64,000 nt of DNA, from NCBI GenBank assembly GCA_050944455.1, contig JBMNRC010000015.1:8628-72627 (forward strand), given 5' to 3'. Position 1 is the stretch's first letter. Each line of letters begins with the position of its first letter. Shown piece after piece: positions 17,926-26,183 of this stretch. The DNA comes from Anthropogastromicrobium sp050944455 (GTDB lineage Bacteria; Bacillota; Clostridia; Lachnospirales; Lachnospiraceae). Both the position numbers and the translations under genes were made by a program. The notes under the pieces are model-generated. The model had not been told where the DNA came from. It saw only the letters and a program-made list of their open reading frames with translations, and did not search any database.

Positions 17926-18366
17926 ATGTTACTTGGAGTACCGAAAATCCTGTCTCCCGAACTGCTGAAAGTTCTCTGCGAGATGGGACATGGCGACCGT
18001 CTTGTCATTGCCGACGGAAACTTCCCGGCGGAATCCGTGGGGAAAAACGCGATCGTCGTCCGCGCGGACGGCCATGGCGCCTGCGAACTGCTGGACGCGA
18101 TCCTGCAGGTTTTCCCGCTGGATCCGTACGTGAAGCAGCCGGTCAATCTGATGGAAGTTGTTCCCGGCGATCCGGTTGAAACGCCGATCTGGGACGACTA
18201 CGCAAAGATCATCAAAAAGCGCGCGGGCCTCGACAGGGACGCGATCGGGCATATCGAGCGCTTTGCCTTTTATGAGGAAGCGAAAAAAAACTACGCGATC
18301 ATCGCCACCGGCGAGAGCGCGCTGTACGCGAACATCATGCTTCAGAAAGGCGTTGTGACAGACTGA
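17926..18366 (+). CDS. fucU: RbsD/FucU-family sugar mutarotase (L-fucose mutarotase-like)
   Basis: 146 residues, the usual length of the family. The catalytic His22 sits in EMGHGDRLVIADGNFPAES, and PVNLMEVVPGD is also typical. FucU interconverts the alpha and beta anomers of L-fucose; RbsD acts on ribopyranose. The ADGNFPAES and ADGHGACELLDAIL forms fit the FucU side better. Preceded by AAGGAGAG. No fucose catabolic genes lie nearby, so the actual substrate is uncertain. It is followed by glgP after about 200 bases. Confidence 0.88.
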   Translation: MLLGVPKILSPELLKVLCEMGHGDRLVIADGNFPAESVGKNAIVVRADGHGACELLDAILQVFPLDPYVKQPVNLMEVVPGDPVETPIWDDYAKIIKKRAGLDRDAIGHIERFAFYEEAKKNYAIIATGESALYANIMLQKGVVTD

Positions 18367-18562
18367 GGGCGATAAGCCCCGAAAAGTCCAAGTCCGCACG
18401 GACCCGGCAGGCTGGTGCAGAACCTGCCGGGCGCTGCGGACCGGCGGAGCGGTTCCGCCGGAATGAACTGACGAAGATCAGAAAGATCAGAAAGATCAGA
18501 AACATCATAAAACCCGCGGGGACGTCCCGGCGGGCATTTACAGAGAGGATTTCACTTCAAAA

Positions 18563-20839
18563 ATGGCAGACAGAAAAGTAGCGGATTATCTGGAGAAACC
18601 GATTGCGGAGAGCTCGGACCTCGAGCTTTTCAACGCTGTGTGCGCGCTGATTTCGGACGCGGCCAAAGACAAGGGATACAACACCGGAAAGAAAAAGCTT
18701 TACTATATTTCCGCGGAATTCCTGATCGGGAAGCTGATGAGCAACAACCTGATCAACCTCAGGCTTTATGACGATGTGAAGGACGAGCTGGCGGCGGCGG
18801 GCCGGAACCTCGCCGACCTGGAGGAGTACGAGTATGAGCCGTCTCTCGGCAACGGAGGCCTGGGAAGGCTCGCGGCCTGTTTTGTCGACTCCCTGGCGAC
18901 CCTCGGGCTCCCGGCGGACGGCATCGGCCTGGCCTATCACTGCGGCCTGTTCAAGCAGACTTTCGTGGACAACAAGCAGTACGAAACGCCGGATTACTGG
19001 CTCAAGTGGGACCGCGCGGAGTGGATCAGGAGAACGGGAAAATCCTACACCGTGCACTTCGGCGGCTTTGACGTCAGATCCGTCATGTACGAGATCACGG
19101 TTACCGGCTACCACGGGAAGAGCGGCCGCCTGAGGCTGTTCGACACGGACACGGTGGACGAGCGCGTCATCAAAAACCGCATCAATTTTGACAAATCGAA
19201 GATCGCGAAAAACCTTACGCTGTTCCTGTACCCGGACGACAGCGACGAGGCGGGACGCATCCTGCGCGTGTACCAGCAGTACTTTATGGTCAGCAACGCG
19301 GCTCAGCTCATCCTCGAGGAGTGCAGAGAGCGCGGCAGCAACCTTCACGATCTCGCCGATTACGCGGCGATCCAGATCAACGACACCCATCCGTCCATGG
19401 TCATCCCGGAGCTGATCCGCCTGCTGACCGCGGAGGGAATCAGCGAGGACGAAGCGTGCGGCATCGTGACGAACGTGTGCGGCTACACCAACCATACCAT
19501 CCTCGCGGAGGCGCTGGAGAAGTGGCCGCGCCATTACCTGGAGACCGCCGTTCCGCAGCTCATGCCGGTGATCGAGATGCTCGACCGCAGGGTGAGAGGA
19601 AAATACAGCGATCCGTTCGTCTGGATCATCGACGACAGCGGCCTGGTGCACATGGCGAACATGGACATCCACTATTCCCACTCCATCAACGGCGTGGCGG
19701 AACTTCACACGAAGATCCTCAAGGAGACCGAGCTGGCTCCGTTCTACCGGATTTACCCGGAGAAGTTCAACAACAAGACCAACGGAATCACCTTCCGCCG
19801 CTGGGGCAGAATGTGCAACCCCGAGCTGGCCAAACTGATCCAGGCGAGCACCGACGGCAACTGGGTCGCCGACGCGGATGTGCTGCAGCAGCTGTCCAAG
19901 TATGAGAACGACGCGGAATTCCTGCGGAAGATCGGGGACATCAAGGCGCTCAAAAAACAGCAGTTCGCGGAGTGGATCCGGGAGTACCAGGACGTCACCG
20001 TGGACCCGGACTCCGTTTTCGACGTCCAGGTGAAGCGTCTTCACGAATACAAGCGCCAGCAGCTCAACCTGCTGTGGGCGATCTGCGAATATTTCCAGAT
20101 CAAGGCGGGCAATTACCCGGCGAGAAAGATCACGATGTTCTTCGGCGCGAAGGCGGCTCCGGCCTACGTGATCGCGAAGGATATCATCCACGCGATCAAG
20201 TGCTTCTCCGACGTTGTCGCCAATGATCCGGAAGTGAGCCCGTACCTGCAGGTCGTGATGATCGAGAACTACAACGTCACCGCCGCGGAAAAGCTGATTC
20301 CGGCCGCGGATATCTCCGAGCAGATCTCCCTGGCCTCCAAGGAAGCGAGCGGCACCAGCAACATGAAGTTCATGCTCAACGGCGCGGTCACCCTGGGAAC
20401 GATGGACGGAGCCAACGTGGAGATCGCGGGCCTGGTCGGACCGGACAATATCTATACTTTCGGCGAGAGCTCCGACACCGTCATCGAGCGCTACCGCAGA
20501 AACGACTACCGCCCGAGGCACTGGTACGAGAGCGACATGAGGCTCCGCCTGGCCGTCGATTTCCTGACCTCCGACGAGATGCTGGCTTACGGCGACTACG
20601 AAAACCTCAACCGACTGAAGCATGAGCTTCTGAACAAGGATTACTTCATGACGTTCCCGGATTTCGACGACTACGTGAAGACAAAGGCGCGGATTCTTGC
20701 GGATTACGAGAACCGCGAGGCGTGGGAGAAGAAGATGCTGGTCAATATCTCCAAGGCAGGCTTCTTCTCTTCGGACCGCACGATCCGCCAGTACAACGAC
20801 GAAATCTGGCACCTTCAGCCCGATCAGAGTGAAGGGTGA
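18563..20839 (+). CDS. glgP: Glycogen/starch/alpha-glucan phosphorylase
   Basis: 758 residues. It catalyses phosphorolysis of alpha-1,4-glucans to glucose-1-phosphate in the cytoplasm. Visible family signatures are YYISAEFLIGKLMSNNL, PSLGNGGLGRLAACFVDS and the PLP-binding lysine Lys602 in EASGTSNMKFMLNG. It is slightly shorter than the E. coli enzymes because the N-terminal regulatory stretch is brief, as is usual in clostridial homologues. The ATG is preceded by GAGAGGATTT. Stands alone. Confidence 0.96.
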   Translation: MADRKVADYLEKPIAESSDLELFNAVCALISDAAKDKGYNTGKKKLYYISAEFLIGKLMSNNLINLRLYDDVKDELAAAGRNLADLEEYEYEPSLGNGGLGRLAACFVDSLATLGLPADGIGLAYHCGLFKQTFVDNKQYETPDYWLKWDRAEWIRRTGKSYTVHFGGFDVRSVMYEITVTGYHGKSGRLRLFDTDTVDERVIKNRINFDKSKIAKNLTLFLYPDDSDEAGRILRVYQQYFMVSNAAQLILEECRERGSNLHDLADYAAIQINDTHPSMVIPELIRLLTAEGISEDEACGIVTNVCGYTNHTILAEALEKWPRHYLETAVPQLMPVIEMLDRRVRGKYSDPFVWIIDDSGLVHMANMDIHYSHSINGVAELHTKILKETELAPFYRIYPEKFNNKTNGITFRRWGRMCNPELAKLIQASTDGNWVADADVLQQLSKYENDAEFLRKIGDIKALKKQQFAEWIREYQDVTVDPDSVFDVQVKRLHEYKRQQLNLLWAICEYFQIKAGNYPARKITMFFGAKAAPAYVIAKDIIHAIKCFSDVVANDPEVSPYLQVVMIENYNVTAAEKLIPAADISEQISLASKEASGTSNMKFMLNGAVTLGTMDGANVEIAGLVGPDNIYTFGESSDTVIERYRRNDYRPRHWYESDMRLRLAVDFLTSDEMLAYGDYENLNRLKHELLNKDYFMTFPDFDDYVKTKARILADYENREAWEKKMLVNISKAGFFSSDRTIRQYNDEIWHLQPDQSEG

Positions 20840-20882
20840 AACGCTTCCGGACGTGGAAAAGCGGAATGGCCGCCTCCGCGCC

Positions 20883-20936
20883 CTGACAGCGTAAACGCCG
20901 CTGCCGCGCTCTGACAGCGCAAACGCCGCTGCCGCG
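20883..20936. repeat. Tandem 26-bp repeat, 28-bp pitch
   Basis: CTGACAGCGTAAACGCCGCT plus CGCG-ending bases at 20883-20908 is repeated at 20911-20936 with one T/C change. It lies directly after glgP. The rest of the gap 20840-21275 holds the long hairpin listed separately and A/T-richer spacer. Confidence 0.8.
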
Positions 20937-21020
20937 CGTGAGATCGGCGCCGTTTTCGGATCAGCGGATCTTAGGCCGTGAAAACAATGACAGGCAGACA
21001 ATAAGCAGGCAGTAAACCAT

Positions 21021-21107
21021 ATAAAAGGAAAAAGAAAACCGGGCTCCCGGTGACTCACCCTCCGCTGGAAACACCAGCTGGAAGGCCTGTCGCCGGGAGC
21101 CCGGTTT
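21021..21107 (-). terminator. Long hairpin/terminator between convergent glgP and azlD
   Basis: A 15-bp perfect stem (21036-21050 with 21093-21107) encloses a 42-base loop containing a second perfect hairpin, GCTGG/CCAGC (64-68 with 74-78 of 21000). On the minus strand it is followed by TTCTTTTTCCTTTT, so it can end the coaBC-azlD transcript. On the plus strand there is no T-tract. Confidence 0.65.
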
Positions 21108-21275
21108 GCGCGTCTCTGCGCATCCTATTTCAAATGCCTGTTGTCCTGACATTATATTCTGACGCCTCTGCGGTCCGTCAGATCGTCGGATAATTACATA
21201 ATTACACCATCAGATAATCACAACATCAGACGGCCGGATCATCAAAAACGGCCGGATCGTCAGCCGGCCGGATAG

Positions 21276-21581
21276 TCAGATGATCAGTTCGAACAGGAAA
21301 ACCACCGCGCAGCAGGTGAGCGCAACCGTGAAGAGGTCTCCCCTGAACCACGCGACGATCACCCCGACGATCAGGGCGGCGGCGCCGGCCGCGGGGGTTT
21401 CGGCCGCCGAGAGAATGGCGGGGAAAGTCATCACGGAGAGCGTCACGTAGGGGACGTAATACAAAAAAGATCTGAACCAGCGGTTTTTGATCGGCTTCCG
21501 GAGAAACAGGAACGGAAGAAGGCGGATCAGGTAAATCGTCAGGATCATCAGAAGAAGAGCGCCGTAAACATTTTTGGACAT
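21276..21581 (-). CDS. azlD: AzlD-family branched-chain amino acid exporter subunit
   Basis: 101 residues from ATG 21581, essentially all membrane: about four hydrophobic segments with LIRLLPFLFLRK near the start and PYVTLSVMTFPAIL in the middle, as in AzlD/BrnE. It works with AzlC as a two-subunit exporter for branched-chain amino acids. ATG 21581 is preferred over GTG 21602 because GGAGGT lies 13 bases before the ATG and inside the longer version. It is separated from azlC by 226 bases of degenerate repeats, which is unusual for this pair. Confidence 0.9.
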   Translation of the reverse strand: MSKNVYGALLLMILTIYLIRLLPFLFLRKPIKNRWFRSFLYYVPYVTLSVMTFPAILSAAETPAAGAAALIVGVIVAWFRGDLFTVALTCCAVVFLFELII

Positions 21582-21639
21582 GGCAGTGCAGCTGACCTCC
21601 ACAAACTTATCTGACTGCGGCGGGTGGCCCGGCAGTTTT

Positions 21640-21870
21640 CGCCGCGGCAGCGTCCGGGATTCGTTTCCGCCGGAGCTTTCTCTTCCGGTGGAGCTTCTGC
21701 ACCCGCCGGTGCTTCCGTGACTGCCGGAGCTTCCTTTTTGCTGTCGCTCCGGAACCTGCCGGAGCTCCCGTTTTTACCGGAACTTTCGTTTCCAGCCGGG
21801 CTTCCGTTTACGCCGGCGATTCTGTTTCCGCCGGAACTTCCGTTTCCGCTCCGCCGTCCGGGTCATCTTC
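21640..21870 (-). repeat. Degenerate short repeats spanning the end of azlC
   Basis: Variants of CCGGAACTTCCGTTT recur about every 18-24 bases from inside the azlC 3' end (about 21870) to about 21640. On the minus strand the azlC frame past its stop still reads repeat-like Thr/Glu/Val/Pro/Ala codons for about 20 codons. Confidence 0.7.
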
Positions 21871-22620
21871 GTCCGGTACCGGGCGGATCACAGCGGCGAC
21901 GCCCGCAATGGCGATCGTCAGGATGATCACGCGGAAACCGGAAGAAATCTGCTTCAGCAGCGGCAGAACCGAAAACAGCCAGCTTGCCGCCATGGAGACC
22001 GCGACCAGCCCGCAGATAAAGCGGCTTTTGCGGGAGGGCGGGATGACGATGGCGAGAAACATGCCGTACATCGACACGCTCAGCGCGCTGACGGCCCAGC
22101 CGGGAAGAATGTTCCCGACCACGACGCCCAGCACGGTTCCCAGGCACCAGCCGGGAGCCGAGACGGCCGCCATCCCGTAGGTATAGAAGGGATTCAGGCG
22201 CCCGGGCACGGAGACCGAAAGCCCGAAGATTTCGTCAGTGACGCAGTACGCGGTCAGAAAGCGGTGAACCGGGTGAATCCGCGGCGGCAGCTTCTGGGTG
22301 AGCGAGCAGCTCATCAGAAAGTAGCGCAGGTTGACAATGAGCGTCGTGAAGATCATCTCCAGCGCACCCGCGCCGGCGCCGATCAGGTTGATGGCCGCGA
22401 ATTCGCCGGCCGAGGCCAGCATGCCGAGCGACATCACAAACGACTGCGCGGCGGTCATGCCGACGCCGCGGGCGGAGATGCCGAGGGCAAAGGAAACCGC
22501 GAAATAGCCGGCGCTGATCGGGATTCCGTCCCGCAGGCCGCGCGCAAACCAGCGGCCGTTCCCCTGCTCCGGGGGAACCGACCGCGCCTCCGGCTGATGG
22601 TGATTTTCCACGGCGTTCAT
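21808..22620 (-). CDS. azlC: AzlC-family branched-chain amino acid exporter subunit
   Basis: 270 residues. It has about seven hydrophobic segments and the family pattern RDGIPISAGYFAVSFALG, then GEFAAINLIGAGAG and NLRYFLMSCSL. AzlC/BrnF is the large subunit of the azaleucine/branched-chain amino acid exporter with AzlD. The ATG overlaps the coaX stop by 4 bases (ATGA), so translation is coupled. The last 25 residues (EVPAETESPA at the end) form a low-complexity tail not needed for the family fold. Confidence 0.92.
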   Translation of the reverse strand: MNAVENHHQPEARSVPPEQGNGRWFARGLRDGIPISAGYFAVSFALGISARGVGMTAAQSFVMSLGMLASAGEFAAINLIGAGAGALEMIFTTLIVNLRYFLMSCSLTQKLPPRIHPVHRFLTAYCVTDEIFGLSVSVPGRLNPFYTYGMAAVSAPGWCLGTVLGVVVGNILPGWAVSALSVSMYGMFLAIVIPPSRKSRFICGLVAVSMAASWLFSVLPLLKQISSGFRVIILTIAIAGVAAVIRPVPDEDDPDGGAETEVPAETESPA

Positions 22621-23384
22621 CTCTTGTTCTTTTCGTAAAAGACCCGCAGCCCCTTGAGAAGCAGGTCCTCGTCCAGGATCACTTTTCTGCGGCAGTAAGG
22701 GATAATCAGCTTTGCCAGGCCCCCGGTCGCCACGACCGACGCCTTCTGGCCGAGCTCGTCTTCGACGCGGTCGGCGATTCCGTCAATGGCCGCCGCGTTG
22801 CTGTAAATCACGCCGGATTTCATGCAGTCGATCGTGTTGGTCCCGATCAGCTTTTTCGGCGCGGTGAGGTCGATGGCGGGCAGCTGGGCCGTGCGGGAGG
22901 ACAGGGCGGCGAGAGAGAGCGCGACGCCGGGCATGATCATTCCGCCGATATAATTCTTGTCCCGGTCAATCACGGACACGGTGGAAGCCGTCCCGAGATC
23001 AAAGATGACGAGCGGCGCCGGGTACTGGCTGATGGCGCCGACCGCGTCGGCGATCAGGTCGCTGCCGACGGTGGCGGGATTGTCCATGCGGATGTTCATG
23101 CCGGATTTCATCCCCGCGCTCACCTGCAGCGGGGTGATGCCGAGCACCTTTTTGACCGCCGATTTCATCGCCTGCGTCACCGGGGGAACGACCGAGCTGA
23201 AGATCGCGCCTTCGAGCGCGTCCGCCCGGATGCCGTGAATGTCGAGGGTGTCGCGGATCAGAACCGCGTACTCGAGGTCCGTGCGTTCGCGGCTGGTGGT
23301 GATGCGCTCGACGAAGATCGTCCTGACTTCATCAATTACGCCGATGACGGTGTGGGTGTTGCCGATGTCAATTGCCAGAATCAT
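22617..23384 (-). CDS. coaX: Type III pantothenate kinase
   Basis: 255 residues, the normal CoaX length. It phosphorylates pantothenate, the first step of coenzyme A synthesis. Visible motifs are the phosphate-binding DIGNTHTVIGV at the N-terminus, NPATVGSDLIADAVGA, IFDLGTASTVSVID and GGMIMPGVALS, all typical of the ASKHA-fold type III enzyme. It lies between an ECF transporter subunit and azlC, with coaBC further upstream on the same strand. Confidence 0.96.
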   Translation of the reverse strand: MILAIDIGNTHTVIGVIDEVRTIFVERITTSRERTDLEYAVLIRDTLDIHGIRADALEGAIFSSVVPPVTQAMKSAVKKVLGITPLQVSAGMKSGMNIRMDNPATVGSDLIADAVGAISQYPAPLVIFDLGTASTVSVIDRDKNYIGGMIMPGVALSLAALSSRTAQLPAIDLTAPKKLIGTNTIDCMKSGVIYSNAAAIDGIADRVEDELGQKASVVATGGLAKLIIPYCRRKVILDEDLLLKGLRVFYEKNKR

Positions 23385-23437
23385 AGTTATTCCTTTCCGC
23401 CCCTGGCGGCTGGCGCCTGCCTCCGCGGTCTGCCGCC

Positions 23438-24079
23438 TTACCGGTCGGTTTCGTGCGGAAGGACGCGCGCCTTGTAGAGCGCGGTTGTGACGGCGGCGGT
23501 GATCAGCGTGGTGGAAATCATTTCAGCCACGGCGTTCACGCCGACAAACGATACGATGAAAAGCAGAATGTTTCTGCCGCCGATCAGGCCCTGCATGTAT
23601 TCGGTATTGCCGAAGAGCAGAACCAGCGCGGACATGAACAGAACGGTGTTGAGGAAAGCCGCGAAAAATCCGGTGACCGCGCTGGCCACGTACACGTTCG
23701 TGACTTTGTGCATGCCGCGGAAAATGTACCCGCAGATCCAGCCGAACAGCACGCGCGGCACAAAGCGCTGGACAAAGGCCAGGAACGGATTGATTTCAAA
23801 CAGAATGGCGCCCATCGCGCTGGTTCCGCCGATGCCGATGCACTGGCCGAAACTGGTCAGGCCGAATACGGCGCCGGCAAACGCTCCGCCTGCCGGTCCG
23901 AGCACGACCGCGCAGATTGCCACGGGGATAGTGTTGAACGTGATGGCCAGAGGGCCGATATTGAGATAGCCGAGAGGGGTGAATGCCATGAGGATGAGAA
24001 TGGCAGTCATCAGCGCGAGAATGACGAGCTTTTTGGTTTTGAGAGATGTTGAAACGGACTTCTGCTGTACTGCAGCCAT
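23438..24079 (-). CDS. ECF transporter S component, probably for pantothenate
   Basis: 213 residues with about six hydrophobic segments. The FTPLGYLNIGPLAITFNTIPVAICAVVLGPAGGAFAG region follows the pattern of energy-coupling-factor substrate-binding subunits, which bind a vitamin and dock on a shared EcfAAT module. No EcfA or EcfT gene is nearby, as expected for group II systems. The location between coaBC and coaX suggests pantothenate as the substrate (PanT-like), an inference from context. AAGGAGGT lies 8 bases before the ATG, after a leader with two hairpins. Confidence 0.87.
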   Translation of the reverse strand: MAAVQQKSVSTSLKTKKLVILALMTAILILMAFTPLGYLNIGPLAITFNTIPVAICAVVLGPAGGAFAGAVFGLTSFGQCIGIGGTSAMGAILFEINPFLAFVQRFVPRVLFGWICGYIFRGMHKVTNVYVASAVTGFFAAFLNTVLFMSALVLLFGNTEYMQGLIGGRNILLFIVSFVGVNAVAEMISTTLITAAVTTALYKARVLPHETDR

Positions 24080-24101
24080 GATTTTACCTCCTTGTTATTG
24101 T

Positions 24102-24147
24102 TCCCCGTTGCGGGGATACAGTACTGGGGTCGGGCAAGCGCGCCCGA
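24102..24147 (-). promoter_or_regulatory. Two small hairpins in the leader of the ECF S-component gene
   Basis: Perfect 6-bp stems at 24102-24116 (TCCCCG/CGGGGA) and 24130-24147 (TCGGGC/GCCCGA) occupy the 164-base gap between coaBC and the ECF gene on the minus strand. They could be a regulatory leader. I cannot match them to a known riboswitch class. Confidence 0.4.
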
Positions 24148-24243
24148 TAGCAATGACAGAAACCTTGCGCACCCCGCCTGGCAGCCCGGATATTGAGGAT
24201 AATCCACCGGGTCCGCCGTACGGATGGCGCTTTCCGGAAAATT

Positions 24244-25440
24244 TTACCGCAGTTCGGCGATTCTGTCCAGAATCCGGTGGGCCACATCGTCCTTGGACAT
24301 CTTCGGGAACGCGGTTTCGCCGGTTTTCGTGATCAGCGTGACCACATTGGTATCCACGCCGAAGCCTGCCCCGGCGGTGCGCAGGCTGTTGGCCGCGATC
24401 AGGTCGAGATTCTTTCTGGCAAGCTTTGCCCGGGAATTCTCAAGAAGATTCGAGGTCTCCATGGAGAAGCCGCAGAGAAACTGTCCGTCCTTCTTGCGGG
24501 CGCCGAGTGTGGCGAGGATATCGTCGGTGCGCTCGAGCGGGATGGAGAGGCTGCGCTCCCCGTCGGATTTCTTGATTTTTTCGGGGGCCTGCTGCGCCGG
24601 CCGGAAATCCGCGACCGCGGCGGCCATGATCACGACGTCGGTTTGTTCGAAGCGGGAAGTGACGGCGTCGTACATCTCCTTTGCCGTCGTGACCGGAACC
24701 GTGGTGACAAACGGCGGCGGGGTGAGGCTCACCGGGCCGGAAACCAGGGTGACCTCCGCGCCGCGGAACGCCGCAGCCCGGGCCAGAGCGTAGCCCATCC
24801 TGCCGGACGAGTGGTTGGTGATATAGCGCACCGGGTCGATGGCTTCCTGCGTCGGGCCGGCGGACACCAGAACTTTCGTCCCGGCGAAATCCTTCGGATA
24901 GGCGCATTCATACAGAATGTACTGGAGAAGGTCGTCGGGCTCGGGCATCTTTCCGGGACCGATGTCGCGGCAGGCCAGAAATCCCGTGGCCGGCTGGATG
25001 ACCCTGTAGCCGAACCGCTCCAGCTTCGCCAGGTTGTCCTGGACGATCGGATTGGAGAACATGCGCGTGTTCATGGCCGGGGAGAGATAGACGGGGCAGG
25101 TGCAGGCCATCACGGTAGTGGTGAGCATGTCGTCGGCGATGCCGTTCGCGATCTTTCCGATGATATCCGCGGAAGCGGGGGCGATCATCACCACATCCGC
25201 TTTCTTGGCGAGGGCCACATGCTCGACGCTGAACTGGAAATTGCGGTCGAAGGTATCGATCAGGCACTTGTTGCCCGTGAGTGTCTCAAACGTAATCGGA
25301 TTGATGAAATTTGTCGCGTTCCGGGTCATCAGCACATGGACCTCCGCGTGCTGCTTGATCAGCGCGCTGGCCAGATACGCGGTTTTATACGCCGCGATGC
25401 TCCCCGTGACCCCGAGAAGAACGCATTTTCCTTTCAGCAT
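24244..25440 (-). CDS. coaBC: Bifunctional phosphopantothenoylcysteine decarboxylase / phosphopantothenate-cysteine ligase
   Basis: 398 residues from ATG 25440. The N-terminal flavoprotein (CoaC) half shows LLGVTGSIAAYK, the PASADIIGKIANGIADDML block and PAMNTRM. The C-terminal CoaB half shows VSAGPTQEAIDPVRYITNHS and MAAAVADFRP. It carries out two consecutive steps from 4'-phosphopantothenate to 4'-phosphopantetheine in the cytoplasm. MLKGKCVLLG is the start; a longer frame to 25485 has no ribosome site. First gene of the minus-strand pantothenate/CoA cluster, with a repeat array upstream. Confidence 0.95.
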   Translation of the reverse strand: MLKGKCVLLGVTGSIAAYKTAYLASALIKQHAEVHVLMTRNATNFINPITFETLTGNKCLIDTFDRNFQFSVEHVALAKKADVVMIAPASADIIGKIANGIADDMLTTTVMACTCPVYLSPAMNTRMFSNPIVQDNLAKLERFGYRVIQPATGFLACRDIGPGKMPEPDDLLQYILYECAYPKDFAGTKVLVSAGPTQEAIDPVRYITNHSSGRMGYALARAAAFRGAEVTLVSGPVSLTPPPFVTTVPVTTAKEMYDAVTSRFEQTDVVIMAAAVADFRPAQQAPEKIKKSDGERSLSIPLERTDDILATLGARKKDGQFLCGFSMETSNLLENSRAKLARKNLDLIAANSLRTAGAGFGVDTNVVTLITKTGETAFPKMSKDDVAHRILDRIAELR

Positions 25441-25471
25441 TTTTCCGTTCCTGCCTTTCCGCCTGCCCTGT

Positions 25472-25760
25472 GCCGCTCTCTGCACGGATGCTCGCGCCTT
25501 GCGGCTGCCGTGTTCTAACTGTACGTCCGCACCCGTGCCGGATTTCGCCCGGATGCGCGCTTTGCGGCCGCCGCATTACAGACTGTACATCCGCGCCAGC
25601 GCCGGATTCCGTCCGGATGCGCGCACTTTCCGGGTACCGCATCCCTGACCGGTACATCCGCATCTGCGCCGGATTCCGTCCGGATGCGCGCAACTTACGT
25701 GTACCGCATCCCTGGCCGGTACATCCGTGTCTGCGCCGCTTCCTGTGCGGTTATACGTCA
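25472..25760. repeat. Tandem array of ~67-bp units upstream of coaBC
   Basis: Units begin at about 25472, 25537, 25601, 25668 and 25735 (partial). The two 67-bp units 25601-25667 and 25668-25734 are about 90 percent identical by eye; the earlier ones are 64-65 bp and more diverged. Each later unit contains two small inverted repeats, CCGGA/TCCGG and GTACCG/CGGTAC, so the array resembles intergenic hairpin repeats. Unit lengths are not multiples of three, so it is not coding. The gap 25441-26183 contains no gene. Confidence 0.85.
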
Positions 25761-25976
25761 CTTACAGGCTTCTGCCCCAAGTATAACGGTTTTAAAAAAT
25801 CCGGACAAGGCCTGCTGAGGTGCGGATTGTACCAGTTTAAGAACAAAGCCGATTGTACCCGATTTTATACAATCCGGGATTCGGGATGCCTGTCTACTGA
25901 CCGGTGCGGTCCGGCAGCCTGCGCGGGATGTCAAAACGGGAAATCTGTGCTATGCTTACCATAATTTTAATTCTGG

Positions 25977-26123
25977 CAGAAAAGTTCAGGCTTGTAAGGC
26001 CCAGGCTTGTAAGGTTCAGGCAGAAAAGTTCAGGCTTGTAAGGCCCAGGCTTGTAAGGTTCAGGCAGGGAAGTTCAGGCTTGTAAGGTCCAGGCAGGGAA
26101 GATTCAGGCAGGGAAAGTTCAGG
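25977..26123. repeat. Nested 44-bp and 15-bp tandem repeats
   Basis: Two perfect 44-bp copies (25977-26020 and 26021-26064) built from TTCAGGCTTGTAAGG and CCAGGCTTGTAAGG subunits are followed by shorter derivatives: 29 bp (26065-26093), 15 bp (26094-26108) and 15 bp (26109-26123). They end 60 bases before the MATE gene. Confidence 0.9.
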
Positions 26124-26183
26124 CAGGCCCGCAGGTGGGAACGCCTGTGAATCGGGAAAGATGAGGCAGGAGCTGAGCGCGAG

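Noticed and set aside
18557..21058. 833-codon minus-strand frame opposite glgP
   Set aside because: It is the complement of a fully recognisable glycogen phosphorylase; the translation is Arg/Val/His-rich without a fold or motif.
25385..25693. Minus-strand frame across the 67-bp repeat array
   Set aside because: Unit lengths of 64-67 bp shift frame between copies, so no consistent protein repeat exists; it overlaps the start of coaBC.
25472..25760. CRISPR array
   Set aside because: The units are contiguous and similar along their whole length with no unique spacers, and no cas genes are present.
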